Of a DNA stretch of 64,000 nt, positions 1 through 10,876 are shown in pieces. The notes below the pieces were generated by a model. That model made no database searches. It was given only the letters and a program-made list of their open reading frames with translations, and was not told the DNA's origin. Position 1 is the stretch's first letter. Each line of letters opens with the position of its first letter. The position numbers and the translations under genes are program-made. The DNA is from Alligator mississippiensis (lineage: Eukaryota > Chordata > Crocodylia > Alligatoridae): NCBI RefSeq assembly GCF_030867095.1, contig NC_081827.1:211105310-211169309 (forward strand), read 5' to 3'.

Positions 1-76
1 ATCTCCAGGCTAAGTGTTTGCACCACCCCTGGAGGTGTGCTTTGATTTAGAAATTGAAGTGCTAGGATCAAGATCG

Positions 77-79
<3 letters not shown>

Positions 80-115
<36 letters not shown>
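80..115. repeat. (TA)n microsatellite
   Basis: Uninterrupted TA dinucleotide run of about 18 units, read directly. The short open frame spanning it is repeat-driven and not a gene. Confidence 0.95.
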
Positions 116-118
<3 letters not shown>

Positions 119-1826
119 ATTATTTTTGCAATAGTGAATGAAGCGGGATTTGAGAGTCGAGCCAGAGTTGTCAGTCCCTTTGCAGGCTGGTTTGGGAGCA
201 AGGTGCCAAATAAGTTTGCGTCCCTTGGCAGGGAAAGGGTGGAAACGGCGTTTTTGTGTTTTCGAACATTAAACAGGACACAGTTTTTTAGGACTTCACA
301 ATAATTCAGAGAAGGACTCGGAGGAAATGGAGTCTCTGCCCTAGTGCGTGGTTTTATGTAATGTTTGTAGTATCTCATTAAAGCAAACAGCTAAAAAAAA
401 GGAGTTCCAAAAACTACTAACTTTGGACAGATGTAGTAAGGAGACTATAAGAAGCTGAACACCATTAGCTTCTTCCCCCAGCAGAAGATGCGTACCCTCC
501 ATGTCTCCTGAAATGCTTAGGTTACACAAATGGTTTGGGAGATGATTGCAGTACTGCAGCTACAGCTAGCATTTCCATTACAAATTCCTAAACATTTACT
601 TAAGACTGAAACTTGGCAAACTCCCAGTAGCATCAATAGTGCAGAACTAGGCCTTACTGCACGTGTGCAGCGCACACTCAAACCTGCTACCGTGTAATAT
701 GAACCAAGAATGATCTCTAAGCCAAATCCTTAAGTAGCCACAGTACAATAGAATACAACAGCACTAAAGGAGTTTTTATGCTTTTTCTGGTCATTATTCC
801 TTTGGAGCATGCTGGCGTCTGACATGTAAAAGAATCTCCATTTTATATAAGCCCTTAATTACATACTTACCTGCACCACTGGCTTCTAAGAGTAAACACA
901 AAACCAGATGAACTAAAAACAGTTCTCTAGAAAGCAGACTGCACTTGATACTCTTAAATCTGCATTAGTGAAGGATTGCCACCCAGACAGGGTTTGTTTT
1001 GTTTTTTTTGGAATTTAAATTAATTTTTTAACTTTTCCAAAAAACAAAACAAAGAAGAAAAATCTACATAATACAAGTATCAGTATAGAAAAAAAAATTA
1101 CCAATAAGAACATTTATTAACATTCAGAATCTTGAATATCATCAATTGACACTGGAAAAATAAGGTCGCTTGCTCTTTTTACATAGAGAAAGAAAAAAAG
1201 CTGTTAAACTATTTTACCGGGTTTGGACCAAATATTCTTAATGATAGATGACTCGAAGACTTTCTGGCCTCATAGCGAATGGCACCTGATATTCTATTTA
1301 AAGGTAAAGTCTAAAATCAACGTATTTAGTCAGATTGGTTTGAAAAATAGTAGTCAGGATCAGGGACTTAAGTGTGTCATAGGATAATTTTGAAACACTT
1401 TAAACAAATATACTCAGATTTTTTTTCAAAGTTGTAAACGATGTGAAACTTCAAAGCTGCCTAAGACTTTTAAAGCAGGTAGCAGAAAGTTGGAAGAAAA
1501 AGGAGCAAGAAGGGAAAGAATTGGAGGTACAAGAAACTTGACATCCAGTGCACTGTTTCAAAACAAAAATCTAAAACTTAAAATACACATAAAATGGTTA
1601 TGAAACTGCAGAGTACAGGCAGTCAGTGGTTGGATGACAGGCATAATGTTCAGGCTCAGACCGAGGGAAATTCTGATCATGGAGTCCAAGAAACTAGGAA
1701 ATATGAGTGCAGCTGAGAAACAAAGGTAGACTATTTCTTTGCCACAATCTTAGTTTAGTTTTCCATAGACCACCCAAACCTGTAATGTACTTTGGCAAGC
1801 AAAGCTTAGCCTGGAGTTGGCTAGTA
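116..1826. other. AT-rich intergenic DNA, nothing recognised
   Basis: Unique-looking AT-rich sequence with A and T homopolymers near 990-1100. I see no exon with splice sites, no repeat termini and no RNA gene. It lies far downstream of the one supported host gene. Confidence 0.5.
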
Positions 1827-2299
1827 GGGCTGTGCAAAACAGCACCATTTTGTTTTGACTTCGCTTTCGCCATTTTGGTGGGTCAGTGTTTTGTTTCGAG
1901 TTTCATTTAGTTTCCAAGCACCGTTCTGTTTCATTTCATCAACACTGTTTCACTGTTTCAGCACTGTTTTGATGTTTTGCCCATAGGCTATAATGGGGAT
2001 GCATGAAACTGCCTCTAAATTTGTAATTTTTTGGCAGATTTGGATGAAAACAGCTGGGGTTGTAGCCCCTTCTGAGGGCAGGAAGCCTGCCAGGTTTCAA
2101 GGATCTAGGTGGAGGGATTTCTGGGAAACTGCATCTCAAAGTCCTGAAAGCAAAACTTGGGTCACTTGTAAGTGTGAAGGCATGGGGGTGAAAACACCAG
2201 GCATGGTACCCCTGCTGAGGCCATGAAGCCTGACAGCTTTCAAAGAGATAGGTGCAGGGGTTTCTCGGAAGCTGCATCTCAAGCGGCTGACAAGCAAAA

Positions 2300-2361
<62 letters not shown>

Positions 2362-2842
2362 AGGCGTCTCCTCACTGGCACTGGGGCTTCCACATGACAC
2401 TGTAGTGTGCCCCAATCAGGCCTCCTCCTCCCCTACAGCCTCAGTCTGGTCCACCACTTTAAATACCAACAGGTAAAATAATAACTTAGTGAGCACTAGC
2501 ACAGTAGCACCAGCAGCATCTCAGGGAGCCAAAATGTGACAGAGCCTTTCTTTCCTCTTCTGCAGGAGCTTCTTCCTCAACAACGTGTGTTAAGGCGCGC
2601 CCTCACTATGGCCTTCCCTCGTCTTCCCCCTCCCTCTCCTTACATTTTGTTTCCCTGCAGGCAAGCCCAGGTTCAGTTTTGAAACACAAAATGTTTTGGA
2701 ACTTTCGAAACATTTCGACTGCCCTCACTTCGTTCCAAGGCTGTTTTGAAGCCCTTTGTTTTGTTTTGATTTCACTGTTTCAAACTCAATATGAGTCAAA
2801 ACAGCATTGAAACGAAACAGCTGCCGAAATTTCGCACAGCCC
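1827..2842. mobile_element. Non-autonomous DNA transposon with GGGCTGTGC terminal repeats
   Basis: The left end reads GGGCTGTGCAAAA and the reverse complement of the right end reads GGGCTGTGCGAAA, so 12 of 13 terminal bases match. TA flanks both sides (1825-1826 and 2843-2844), fitting a TA target duplication of the Tc1/mariner kind, although a two-base flank is weak evidence alone. The terminal zones are rich in GTTT/AAAC words. The interior holds two diverged tandem copies of a unit of about 142 bp (starting near 2046 and 2188) and a long GT microsatellite. No transposase frame is visible. Confidence 0.7.
2304..2360. repeat. (GT)n microsatellite
   Basis: About 28 uninterrupted GT units inside the TIR element at 1827-2842. 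Both strands show artificial Val/Cys or His/Thr repeat frames, which are not genes. Confidence 0.97.
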
Positions 2843-2844
2843 TA

Positions 2845-3272
2845 TGGGCTAGAAATCCCTAAAGCTCTGTGACCCATTAAGCAAAACGATGTATCCATGT
2901 ATTGACTTCAGTCACGCACAACAGGTGGGGACACCTGCTGATCTTCCATTCTATTAAAGCCCTAGTATGACCTTATAAAAGTATAAAGGGGCAGAAATGG
3001 GACACACATTATATCCCATTGTATAAGAGGGTCCTCCTTTCCTCACAAAGCTGCCCGAGTAGTTCTACCCTGGCCTTAGGCAGTAGGGAGCAGAGTACTA
3101 TGGGATAGAGGGAACAGGCTGGGTATATAGATGAGAGGGATGTAGCTAAAAATGAATTTGTTGTTCCCTGCCACCAAAAGCTCATAAGGCAGCAGAGTAT
3201 GGGTTAAAGCCTGAAGCAGCCATAATTGACACTGGGAGACATGTCAGCAAAGATTACACCAGTGCAAGAATA
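2845..3272. other. Intergenic DNA, nothing recognised
   Basis: No open frame with coding character and no repeat ends identified between the GGGCTGTGC element and the hAT MITE. Confidence 0.5.
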
Positions 3273-3280
3273 GTCTAGAG

Positions 3281-3463
3281 CAGTGGTTTTCAACCTTTTT
3301 TTCATTTGCTCCTTTGGAAATTTCAAGTGGAGGTGCAGACCCCTCTGAATTGTAAGTGTGGGTATGCACATACTTTTGATTGATCATGGTCATCTTTTGC
3401 GGACCCTTTAGACATTGTCTGTGTACTCCCAGGGGTCTGCAGACCGCAGGCTGAAACACAGTG
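3281..3463. mobile_element. hAT-type MITE (family A, copy 1)
   Basis: It begins CAGTGGTTTTCAACC and ends in a diverged inverse of that sequence. The flanking 8-mers gtctagag (3273-3280) and gtctcaag (3464-3471) match at 6 of 8 positions, a decayed 8-bp target duplication as made by hAT transposases. The interior words for 'Trp-free' short segments such as gcagacccct and gggtctgcag are shared in opposite orientation with the element at 48260-48451, so these are two copies of one family. It is too short to encode a transposase. Confidence 0.85.
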
Positions 3464-3471
3464 GTCTCAAG

Positions 3472-4123
3472 TCTTCTTAGCAGCTCTGCCTTTGTTCCAG
3501 TACAAAGCCCTGGGATGAACTAACTGAGAAATTATTCTGGCAGTGTGTAGCACATTTTGAACTGGTCTACGAGCATCAAAGTTACCATATTTGTAGCTTC
3601 CAGCAATGGTCAAAACATACAGCCTCAACAACAATAGCCCCATTGTCAGAAACCATAAATGCAACCTTTAGTCTTTTCGAGATTTACCAGGAAGTAGTCT
3701 GCTCCATAAATTACCCCATCAGATTTCAGCTGTCTGGAGTGTAACAAAGATCAGTTCAAATGGATCAGGGAAGTGTATCAATCAATTCTCAGCCCAATAG
3801 TGCAGTTTAGCAAATACTGTACCATAGATCTTTAGGAAAGAATAAGGTTGTCAATGCTCTGTGCAATGATTAAGAAATTAGTGTAATGGTTGTCTGAGTA
3901 TCCTTGCCTTTCAGCACATTATGTTTATTATTACACAAGTTTTAGGAGTGCTATGAAATTTGGCAGGGAATAGTTCATATTTAAATAGCCAAATGCTGAT
4001 TTACATGTAACTCAATTTCCTTTAATATATTATTGGCTTTGTTCCTTCCTTGTACGGCACATATGTATAGCTCGGCCTTCTACTGAATAGATGTCAAATT
4101 CTCAGGCATTTGTGTGCTTGGTC
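3472..4123. other. Intergenic DNA, nothing recognised
   Basis: No supported gene or repeat termini. Confidence 0.45.
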
Positions 4124-4250
4124 ACAGAATCATAGGAAAGTAGGGCTGGAAGGGACCTGAGGTCATTTAGTCCAAGGCAGCATCATCCTTATATAAACCT
4201 GGACAAATGTTTGTTTAACCTGTTCTTAAGAACTGTGGTAAATCTTTGGT
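4124..4250 (-). mobile_element. CR1 LINE 3'-end fragment
   Basis: Read on the minus strand, the segment ends in the CR1 signature GGTCCCTTCCAGCCCTA followed by CTATGATTCTGTG, the short direct repeat that closes CR1 elements. Only the last 120 bp or so is recognisable. Confidence 0.8.
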
Positions 4251-5309
4251 GGCTAGTCGTGCTATACAGAATGTAGAGCTAACCAATGCGTACTGTCCTG
4301 AAACCTGTAGTTCTTGCAAATTAGTTCTAATGCAGCAGCACAACTCTCATTGTTGCAGTATAATAGAACTCTATTCTTTTGCTCAAAGTTTGTTTTTGGA
4401 AAGCTGCTCAAAACTCTAACATATGATCTTGCAGCAAAAATATACACAAATAAGCAGGGCACAGTTAATTTATAAAACAAGGGAAATATAAAAATAAGCA
4501 TTTTCTATAATATATAGCATTACTTAACAGCAAAAGTCAAGAGATCCAACATTTACTATACCAACTGAGCAAAGCACCACATAATGCAGCAAGCCAAGTG
4601 ATTATTTTGTCTTATTTGTGGTAATTTCTTCTTTCTCTCTTGCCCTCTTTCCTCTCCCCCCCAGGGAAAAATGACATGTGAAGTTTTAAATTTTAAAATA
4701 TATGCCTAAAGGCTTTGCCATATATTACTTAAGAGTAAGGGGAGCTAAAAGCTCACCTCGCATTGAGACTTGGAAGTGGTGATGTCTGATCCTGTATCTA
4801 ATAGCACTGGCTTTGGGCATGAAATAGAGATACTGCAAATCCATTAGAGAAGCTAGAAGAGGAGAAAGACCACCCAAGGAATATATAGAGCCCAGAGGGA
4901 CAAAAAAATACTGATTGATATATGCTGTTAGTGGCCTGTACTCACTGGACAATTGAAGGATTAGCCAAAATATAGACAAGTTTGATACAAATCTTAATAT
5001 TTATTCAAATAATGCACCATAACAGGTCATTCAGAGCATCAGGTCATTATGCTGTGGATGTATAATTATAATGCTCATTTGAGCAGCCTGCCTGCATAAC
5101 AACAAACACATAGTGAAAAATCCTCAACAGAAGTAACCACAAAAAGTACAACAGTTGCTTGTCAAACCTTACTACTTCAGCACTTTTTACTCTTGTCCAT
5201 GAGGCTTTTCATTTTGCTTTACATTTGTTTTTGAAAATAACAAAACAGAGCATCCACATTGTGAACAAGTTGCTTGCAAATGCCTATGTTTTTGGTTATA
5301 ATTGTGTTG
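4251..5309. other. Intergenic DNA, nothing recognised
   Basis: AT-rich sequence without coding exons or repeat ends that I can define. Confidence 0.45.
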
Positions 5310-5317
5310 GTCTATGG

Positions 5318-5493
5318 CAGTGGTTCCCAACCTTTTTTTGCCATGACCCGCTGCTAGGAGTGGAGTGCAGCAGCGACAGTCTGGGGGCGGGGGAGCTCCC
5401 AGCAGGTGGAGCTGTTCGTCTTTTGTGTGCGGCGCTGGCAACATTGTCCCCGTGACCCTCATTTGGGTCGTGACCCAAGGTTGGTAACTACTG
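5318..5493. mobile_element. hAT-type MITE (family B)
   Basis: Terminal inverted repeats are CAGTGGTTCCCAACC on the left and GGTTGGTAACTACTG on the right. The flanks gtctatgg (5310-5317) and gtctaagg (5494-5501) match at 7 of 8 positions. Subterminal tgacccgc and gggtcgtgaccc words pair with each other. Total length is 176 bp with no coding capacity. Confidence 0.92.
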
Positions 5494-5513
5494 GTCTAAG
5501 GACACAGGCAGGC

Positions 5514-5787
5514 AATGTTCTTTGGGTAGATATGCTGTCTTTTATTAGACCAACTCAGTAGTTGTAAAAAAGTTCTTTGCAAGCTTTTAGGCGCAATCAC
5601 CCTTCTTCAGGCATAGGAAGTCTCTCCTGAGACTCCTTGGAGGTTTCTGGAGTCTCAAAACAGCAGAGATGTTCTATGCCTGAAGAAGGGTGATTGTGCC
5701 TGAAAGCTTGAAAATAACTTGTTTTCCAAATACTTAGTTGGTCTATTAAAAGATATCACATCTACCCAAAGAACCTTTCCTTGCAAA
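5514..5787. repeat. Fold-back (palindromic) repeat, copy 1
   Basis: The left arm (about 5514-5615) and right arm (about 5675-5787) are reverse complements at roughly 80 percent identity. The cores are caagctttta...cttcaggcatag and ctatgcctgaag...gaaagcttg, and the outer ends are ttctttgggtagat and atctacccaaagaa. A spacer of about 60 bp separates them. A related but diverged copy lies at 7387-7595. I do not recognise a named family. Confidence 0.85.
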
Positions 5788-5975
5788 TGCCTATATACTT
5801 ATAGCTCCTGACAATGAGGTATCAGGGAAGAGACATATACTTAATTACTGTTGAACACTCTTATCTGAAATGAGAGCAAACCACTTATTAACAACAATCT
5901 TTTTTTTTAATGGACCAAAAATCCGTTGGGTGCAAATGACAAGGTTGAATGGTCACAAAATCCTCCATGACCATT

Positions 5976-6210
5976 TTAGGTTGGACATAAGGAAGAATTT
6001 CTTTACTGTCTGAGCCCCCAAGATCTGGAATAGACTGCTGCTGGAGTTGGTTCAAGCACCTACTTTGAATGCCTTCAAGAGACATTTGGATGTTTATCTT
6101 GTTGGGATCCTGTGACTCCTCCTGACTTCCTGCCCCTGGGGCAGGGTGCTGGACTCGAAGATCTTCCAAGGTCCCTTCCAGCCCTAATGTCTATGAAATC
6201 TATGAAATAC
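5976..6210 (+). mobile_element. CR1 LINE 3' fragment
   Basis: In decayed frame it encodes the conserved CR1 ORF2 tail (LDIRKNFFTV, then KIWNRLLLE) and then carries the CR1 3' untranslated end, closing with the repeated word atgaaatctatgaaat at about 6190-6208. An in-frame stop interrupts the coding part, so it is a dead 5'-truncated copy. Confidence 0.92.
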
Positions 6211-6320
6211 TCGCATCTGAACTTTAATCCTCAGATTACTGCCATGTGTATGTGACCACCTAAGACTTTGCACTTCTTGTTATGCTGGACCCCAAAGGCA
6301 TTAGAAATTTCAGAGCAACA

Positions 6321-6793
6321 GGGCACGTCTATGTGTGAAATTAATGCGATACAATAAACTCTGGTGTATGTCGTGCTGGAGTAGAGTTTAGTACTTCCAG
6401 GCACCGTGTTTACATGTGTGCTAGGACTGCAGCATGTTGAGCCGGGTTGGAGCAGCTCTGGCTAGCAGAGTCCGGGATGGGGGTGGTGCAACCTATCAGC
6501 CTAGGTCTGCTCCAGCACAGCTCAACATGCTGCAGAGGGGCTGGCTTGGGCATGAGGGTGTTCCAGTGTAGGGCTAGCCAACAGGCAGCCCCTGCACTGA
6601 AGCACCGTCATGCCCCAGCCAGCCCTGTCAGCATCTACATGTTCATCCCTGCACATTAAATAATGCCACTGTAGGATAGTACTTGCATTTATTAGTTTGC
6701 TATGGCCTAATAGGGCCACACATGTAGATGCTGAGACGTTACTGTGGAGCTAATTAGGCAGCTCCACAGTAAACAAATCGTGTAGATGCACCC
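6321..6793. mobile_element. MITE with GGGCACGTCTATGTG / GGGTGCATCTACACG ends
   Basis: The left end reads GGGCACGTCTATGTG and the right end, reversed, reads GGGTGCATCTACACG. The centre holds a long imperfect palindrome: gcagcatgttgagc near 6430 and gctcaacatgctgc near 6520. No clear target duplication was found. The ends resemble those at 27513-27897, 28345-29128, 38590-39445 and 61244-61463, which I take to be one broad MITE superfamily. Confidence 0.75.
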
Positions 6794-7386
6794 ACTGTGA
6801 AGCATTAACTTGTTCTCCTGCTCTGTTATAACAAACTACGCACGTCTGAACTGAAAGATACTTTCCATTAGCTGTAAATAGTTAAGATCCCAGGGCATAC
6901 TGTAGAACAGTTCTGAGTTAACTAGTAAGCAGCCATAATACACATGCACCTCAGACAGTTTGTGACATTATATCAAAGGGAAATGGCCATAGACTTTGCT
7001 AGCAGTACAGGCTTGTCAACACCACCCTAACAGTGCTATCTTTTGAAATAAGGTTAAATACAAAATTCTGAAGTAACACAAATGTTCCATCCTTCTACCA
7101 GAACCCATTATTTTTACTCAGTGGAAGGGTATTGGAATGTCCATTACCTCACAGACTACTGTGGAACCTGACCCCCCACCCCCCAAAGTTTTTGAGGGCT
7201 TTTTTGTTGTTGTTTTTAACAGACATTATATTTTTGTTCCTAGATATAGCTACATAACTTACTTTTATAAATAAATATTTAATGTTTGCAGTTAATGTAT
7301 TAACATTTCTGAGTTCTGTTCCATAGTATATATCTATGTGGGGGGTTGTGTATTATATTAGCAGGTTTCATAAAAATATTTATGAC
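6794..7386. other. Intergenic DNA, nothing recognised
   Basis: AT-rich sequence with a short C-run near 7170. No gene or repeat ends are supported. Confidence 0.45.
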
Positions 7387-7595
7387 AGGCAAGAAGTTTT
7401 TGTGATAGCTTTTATTGGACTGACTGTATAGTTGGGAGAGAGATTTACAAGCTTTCAAGTACAAAGCACTTCATGACTATGAAGTCATGAAGAAGACCTG
7501 AAGAAGAGTTCTTTGTGCCTGAAAGCTTGTCAATAATTTCACCCAGCTTCCAATTAGTCCAATATAAAAATTATCACAAACAAACTCTTGCCTCT
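7387..7595. repeat. Fold-back repeat, copy 2
   Basis: The arms ggcaagaagtttttgtgata and its near inverse ttatcacaaacaaactcttgcc pair across a centre containing gaagtcatgaagaagacc. The core gaagaagagttctttgtgcc followed by tgaaagcttg is shared with the right arm of the element at 5514-5787, so the two are diverged copies of one palindromic family. Confidence 0.8.
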
Positions 7596-9099
7596 TGTGC
7601 ATTTCCTGGACTGTCAGGGTCACAACACTCTAACCCTATTTATAATTGATTATTTTGGAAACTATTGTACAGAACGGGTGTCAGTGATTTTATCGCCATC
7701 TTGACTCAGCCTTTGCTGGGTTGTGTTGACTTTTAGCAATGTTCCTATCCGTTATAACATCAGTCTCAAACTGGTTTTATTTACAGAGGACTAAAAATGA
7801 TCCTGACAGACCTTTATTACTGTTGTGGCCTAATAGACTCCTCCTACATAACCTCTAACATCTCCCAACAAACTGACTTGAGCGGTTAAGCTTTGGCAGT
7901 TCATTAGATAAGGAAATTATGTAAAACCACTTTCACTGTGGACACATACACAGAAAATAATTCTGCCAAATGCAATTTCCAGTGGTAGCACAGTTATTTT
8001 GTTCCATTTTAGTGATGTGAAATGTCAAAAGGTCGCTCAGTTTGCGGTTTCTCCACAATTACAAAAGCAGCAGCCTGCCTTTTCTGGTCTAAAGTAGTAA
8101 TAATAATAATAATAATAATTAGGTCAAAGTGTATTCACCAGCACAATCCAAAAATTCAAATGTGTATCTTTGAAGCATGTCCCAATATTCTTGGGAGAGA
8201 GTTTATAGAATGAATTTGTCTTAAAAAGGCTTATGGTTTGATCCTCAGCAGCATCAACTGAGTTAGAGAACAGAATTGTTGTAAGTGGTGCAACACACAG
8301 AGGTCATTGTTTTGAATGATTGCTCACAGGAGGAAGGGGAGGAACAAAGTGTGTTTGAGCAACTTCATCTCATTAAATCAGCTCAGCAAGTTGCCAGATA
8401 ATGGTCAGTGTATGGGGGTTTTGATGTGTGCCTATGTAGGGTAGTGTTCCTGTCAGTGGTTGTAAAATAGGACTTGCTTGGAAATATTCAGTGGGAGCAG
8501 GTTAGGCAGAAAAAAAATTGCAGTAGTGAATATTCTCCTTAAGAAGTAAACTATGTAACATTCACACACACTGAATGCGAATGAAGCTGACTGGTCAGAA
8601 TACATGCAAACTATCCACTGTGGGCATTAATGTTTAGTCAAACAAGCAGCCTCCAGTAATCTGTAGTCAGATTTTGCTAAAGAAATTGGACGTATGTAGT
8701 GTTTTCCTGAATACATTTAGTCCAAAATGAGAGCACTGTCTATATTTTAATGACTTCCTAGAAGAGGTCCTCTGAGACGACAATAATTAATGTTGGGGAG
8801 AGATAAAAACAATAGTCAGGTCATTATGATCTCTCTGTCAAACTGATGGTGTTAACATTTTATGGTACATTCAAGTTAAACCTGATTTCAGGCTCCTGTG
8901 GTGAATCTCTTACAGTTAAACACAGCTTCCACTTCAATTGTACATCCTTACTGGCACTCCTGAAAATAAACCCTTTTGCTAACTTGGCTACTTTCATAAG
9001 CAATAGTGCTATGAAATGTTCCTTCTCCTCTCTGAGTTATGTTCTTACTCCTGAATAAAGCAGTAGGAGAGAACATTCCAGTGATTCATGGTAGGTAAT
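7596..9099. other. Intergenic DNA with one trinucleotide repeat
   Basis: Contains an (AAT)n run at 8096-8120 of about 8 units. No gene or transposon termini are supported otherwise. Confidence 0.5.
8096..8120. repeat. (AAT)n microsatellite
   Basis: About eight perfect TAA/AAT units, read directly. Confidence 0.95.
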
Positions 9100-9107
9100 C
9101 ACTAAAT

Positions 9108-9377
9108 CAGTGATTCTCAACCAGAGTAGCATGGCACTGTGGGGTGCTTTGAGATCCTTTCAAGGGTGCCACTGGGTGCCACAGTATTATCACTGTTAGG
9201 TGTACAAACATGATTCCCAAGATAAACCCAGAGATTTCAAATAGGAGTCCACAGTGTTTAAAACATTGCAACAGAAAAAATATTCTATTATTTTTCTGTA
9301 GTCAAAAAAATTAGTGAAAACTAAAAGCTGGCATTTTCCGAGAGATGCCTTGAGTCTAAAAAGGATGAGAATCACTA
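9108..9377. mobile_element. hAT-type MITE (family C)
   Basis: The left end CAGTGATTCTCAACC is matched by the right end ggatgagaatcacta in inverse orientation. The flanking 8-mers cactaaat (9100-9107) and ctctaatc (9378-9385) match at 5 of 8 positions, a decayed duplication. No coding capacity. Confidence 0.75.
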
Positions 9378-9385
9378 CTCTAATC

Positions 9386-10224
9386 TATTATAAAAATGTA
9401 CTGTTTCCCCCTTTCCAGTTGAACTGGAAGTATTTTAACTGCTTATTGTTTTTTCACTATTTCACCTGTTTTTTTTCTTACTTACAGGAAAAATGAGGCT
9501 ATATGTGACAACCATATGTACTACTAATATTTTCTTCTCTAGGAAAAATTAACTTACAGTGCAAATAAACCAGCATAAGGCACTTCATTCTGTATGTACC
9601 TGGAGGTGGCACTGTACAGGGAGCAATAAATGAAGGAGTCATAGCAGGATCCTTTACAGTGCCTACTGAACAAGCTAGGGAAGTTATCTATATAGATGCA
9701 CTAATAGTAACACCTTGTACAAATGGCATGCAAAGTCTGTGGTTACAGTTCTAAATGCTGAAATCCTGCAAAACAACTTTCACTTAATTTCCTTAGTAAA
9801 ATAAGGTCCATGTTTCATTTAATATTCTTCCTCTGACCATTTTCTCAGTAGGGTCAATCCCTGATCCTGGTACAGGAGTCAAGGAAGTGAGATGACAAAA
9901 ACTAGAAGTATTTCAAAACAGGCACTGAAATCAGTCTGGCACCAGAGTAGCATTTACTTGGTAGTGCAATGGGAAGGAGTTACAGTCTTAACTCAAGCCC
10001 TGAGATGAGAAAACATCACACACAGCTTATAAGTTTGTCCTGTTAAATTTTGCTCTCCTTCAGGTCAGTAAATGAAGAGAAGCAGAGGTACTCTTGTCAT
10101 GAGGGATACAGTAAAAGGCCTGGAATATTTGTGGTTCTGGTTGATTTGGATTGGTCAATAAGACGTTCCAAGGGCCCTGTTGTTTTCAAGACATCCAGCT
10201 CTGTGGAGTGGGCCATGAGTTCTC
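9386..10224. other. Intergenic DNA, nothing recognised
   Basis: AT-rich sequence upstream of the CR1. The exact 5' truncation point of that CR1 is not resolvable by eye, so the last few tens of bases could still belong to it. Confidence 0.4.
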
Positions 10225-10868
10225 AATGAGTTCTTTGCCTCAGTGTTCCTAAACAAGGGGCAAGACAAGTCTCACAATGGGATTGTAGAAAGGCAACAGC
10301 AGGGTGCCAGACTGCCAAGCGTTGACTCTGAGATGTTGCAGAGTCACTTGGAAGGACAGGATACGTTTAAGTCGGCAGGCCCGGATGAGCTCCATCCGAG
10401 GGTACTGAAGGCACTGGCTGATGTCATTGCACAGCCACCGGCAAGAATATTTGAGCACTTGTGGCACATGGGCCAGGTCCCGGAGGACTGGAAAAGGGCC
10501 AATGTGGTCCCTATTTTCAAGAAGGGGAGGAAGGAGGATCCAGGCAACTATAGGCCAGTCAGTCTCACCTCCATCCTTGGCAAAGTCTTTGAAAAGATTA
10601 TTAAGGCTCATATATGTGAGAGCCCAGCAGGAAAAATTATGCTGAGGGGAAACCAGCACGGGTTTGTAGCAGGTAGATCATGCCTGACTAATCTAGTCTC
10701 TTTTTATGACCAGGTTACAAAACACCTGGATGCAGGAGTAGGGGTAGACATTGTTTACTTAGACTTCAGGAAGGCCTTTGATATGGTATCCCACCCCATA
10801 CTGGTGAACAAGTTAAGAGGCCGTGACTTGGATGATTACACAGTCCGGTGGGTGTCCGGTGGCAAATT
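10225..10868 (+). pseudogene. CR1 ORF2 reverse transcriptase, N-terminal half
   Basis: The frame encodes recognisable CR1 reverse-transcriptase blocks: NEFFASVF at the start, PDELHPRVLK, the EDWKRANVVPIFKKG block, NYRPVSLTSILGKVFEKI (RT core), GFVAGRSCLTN, and YLDFRKAFDMVSH with the catalytic aspartate of the first RT motif. In non-LTR elements this enzyme makes cDNA by target-primed reverse transcription. A frame change close to 10850, before the hAT insertion point, already breaks continuity with the second half, so the copy was probably dead before the hAT arrived. There is no native start codon in this fragment; the frame opens inside the domain. Confidence 0.92.
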
Positions 10869-10876
10869 GGCTAGAG
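10869..10876. repeat. Target duplication, left copy (ggctagag)
   Basis: Identical to 12765-12772 on the other side of the hAT element, and part of the CR1 coding sequence. A perfect 8-bp duplication is diagnostic of hAT insertion. Confidence 0.95.
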
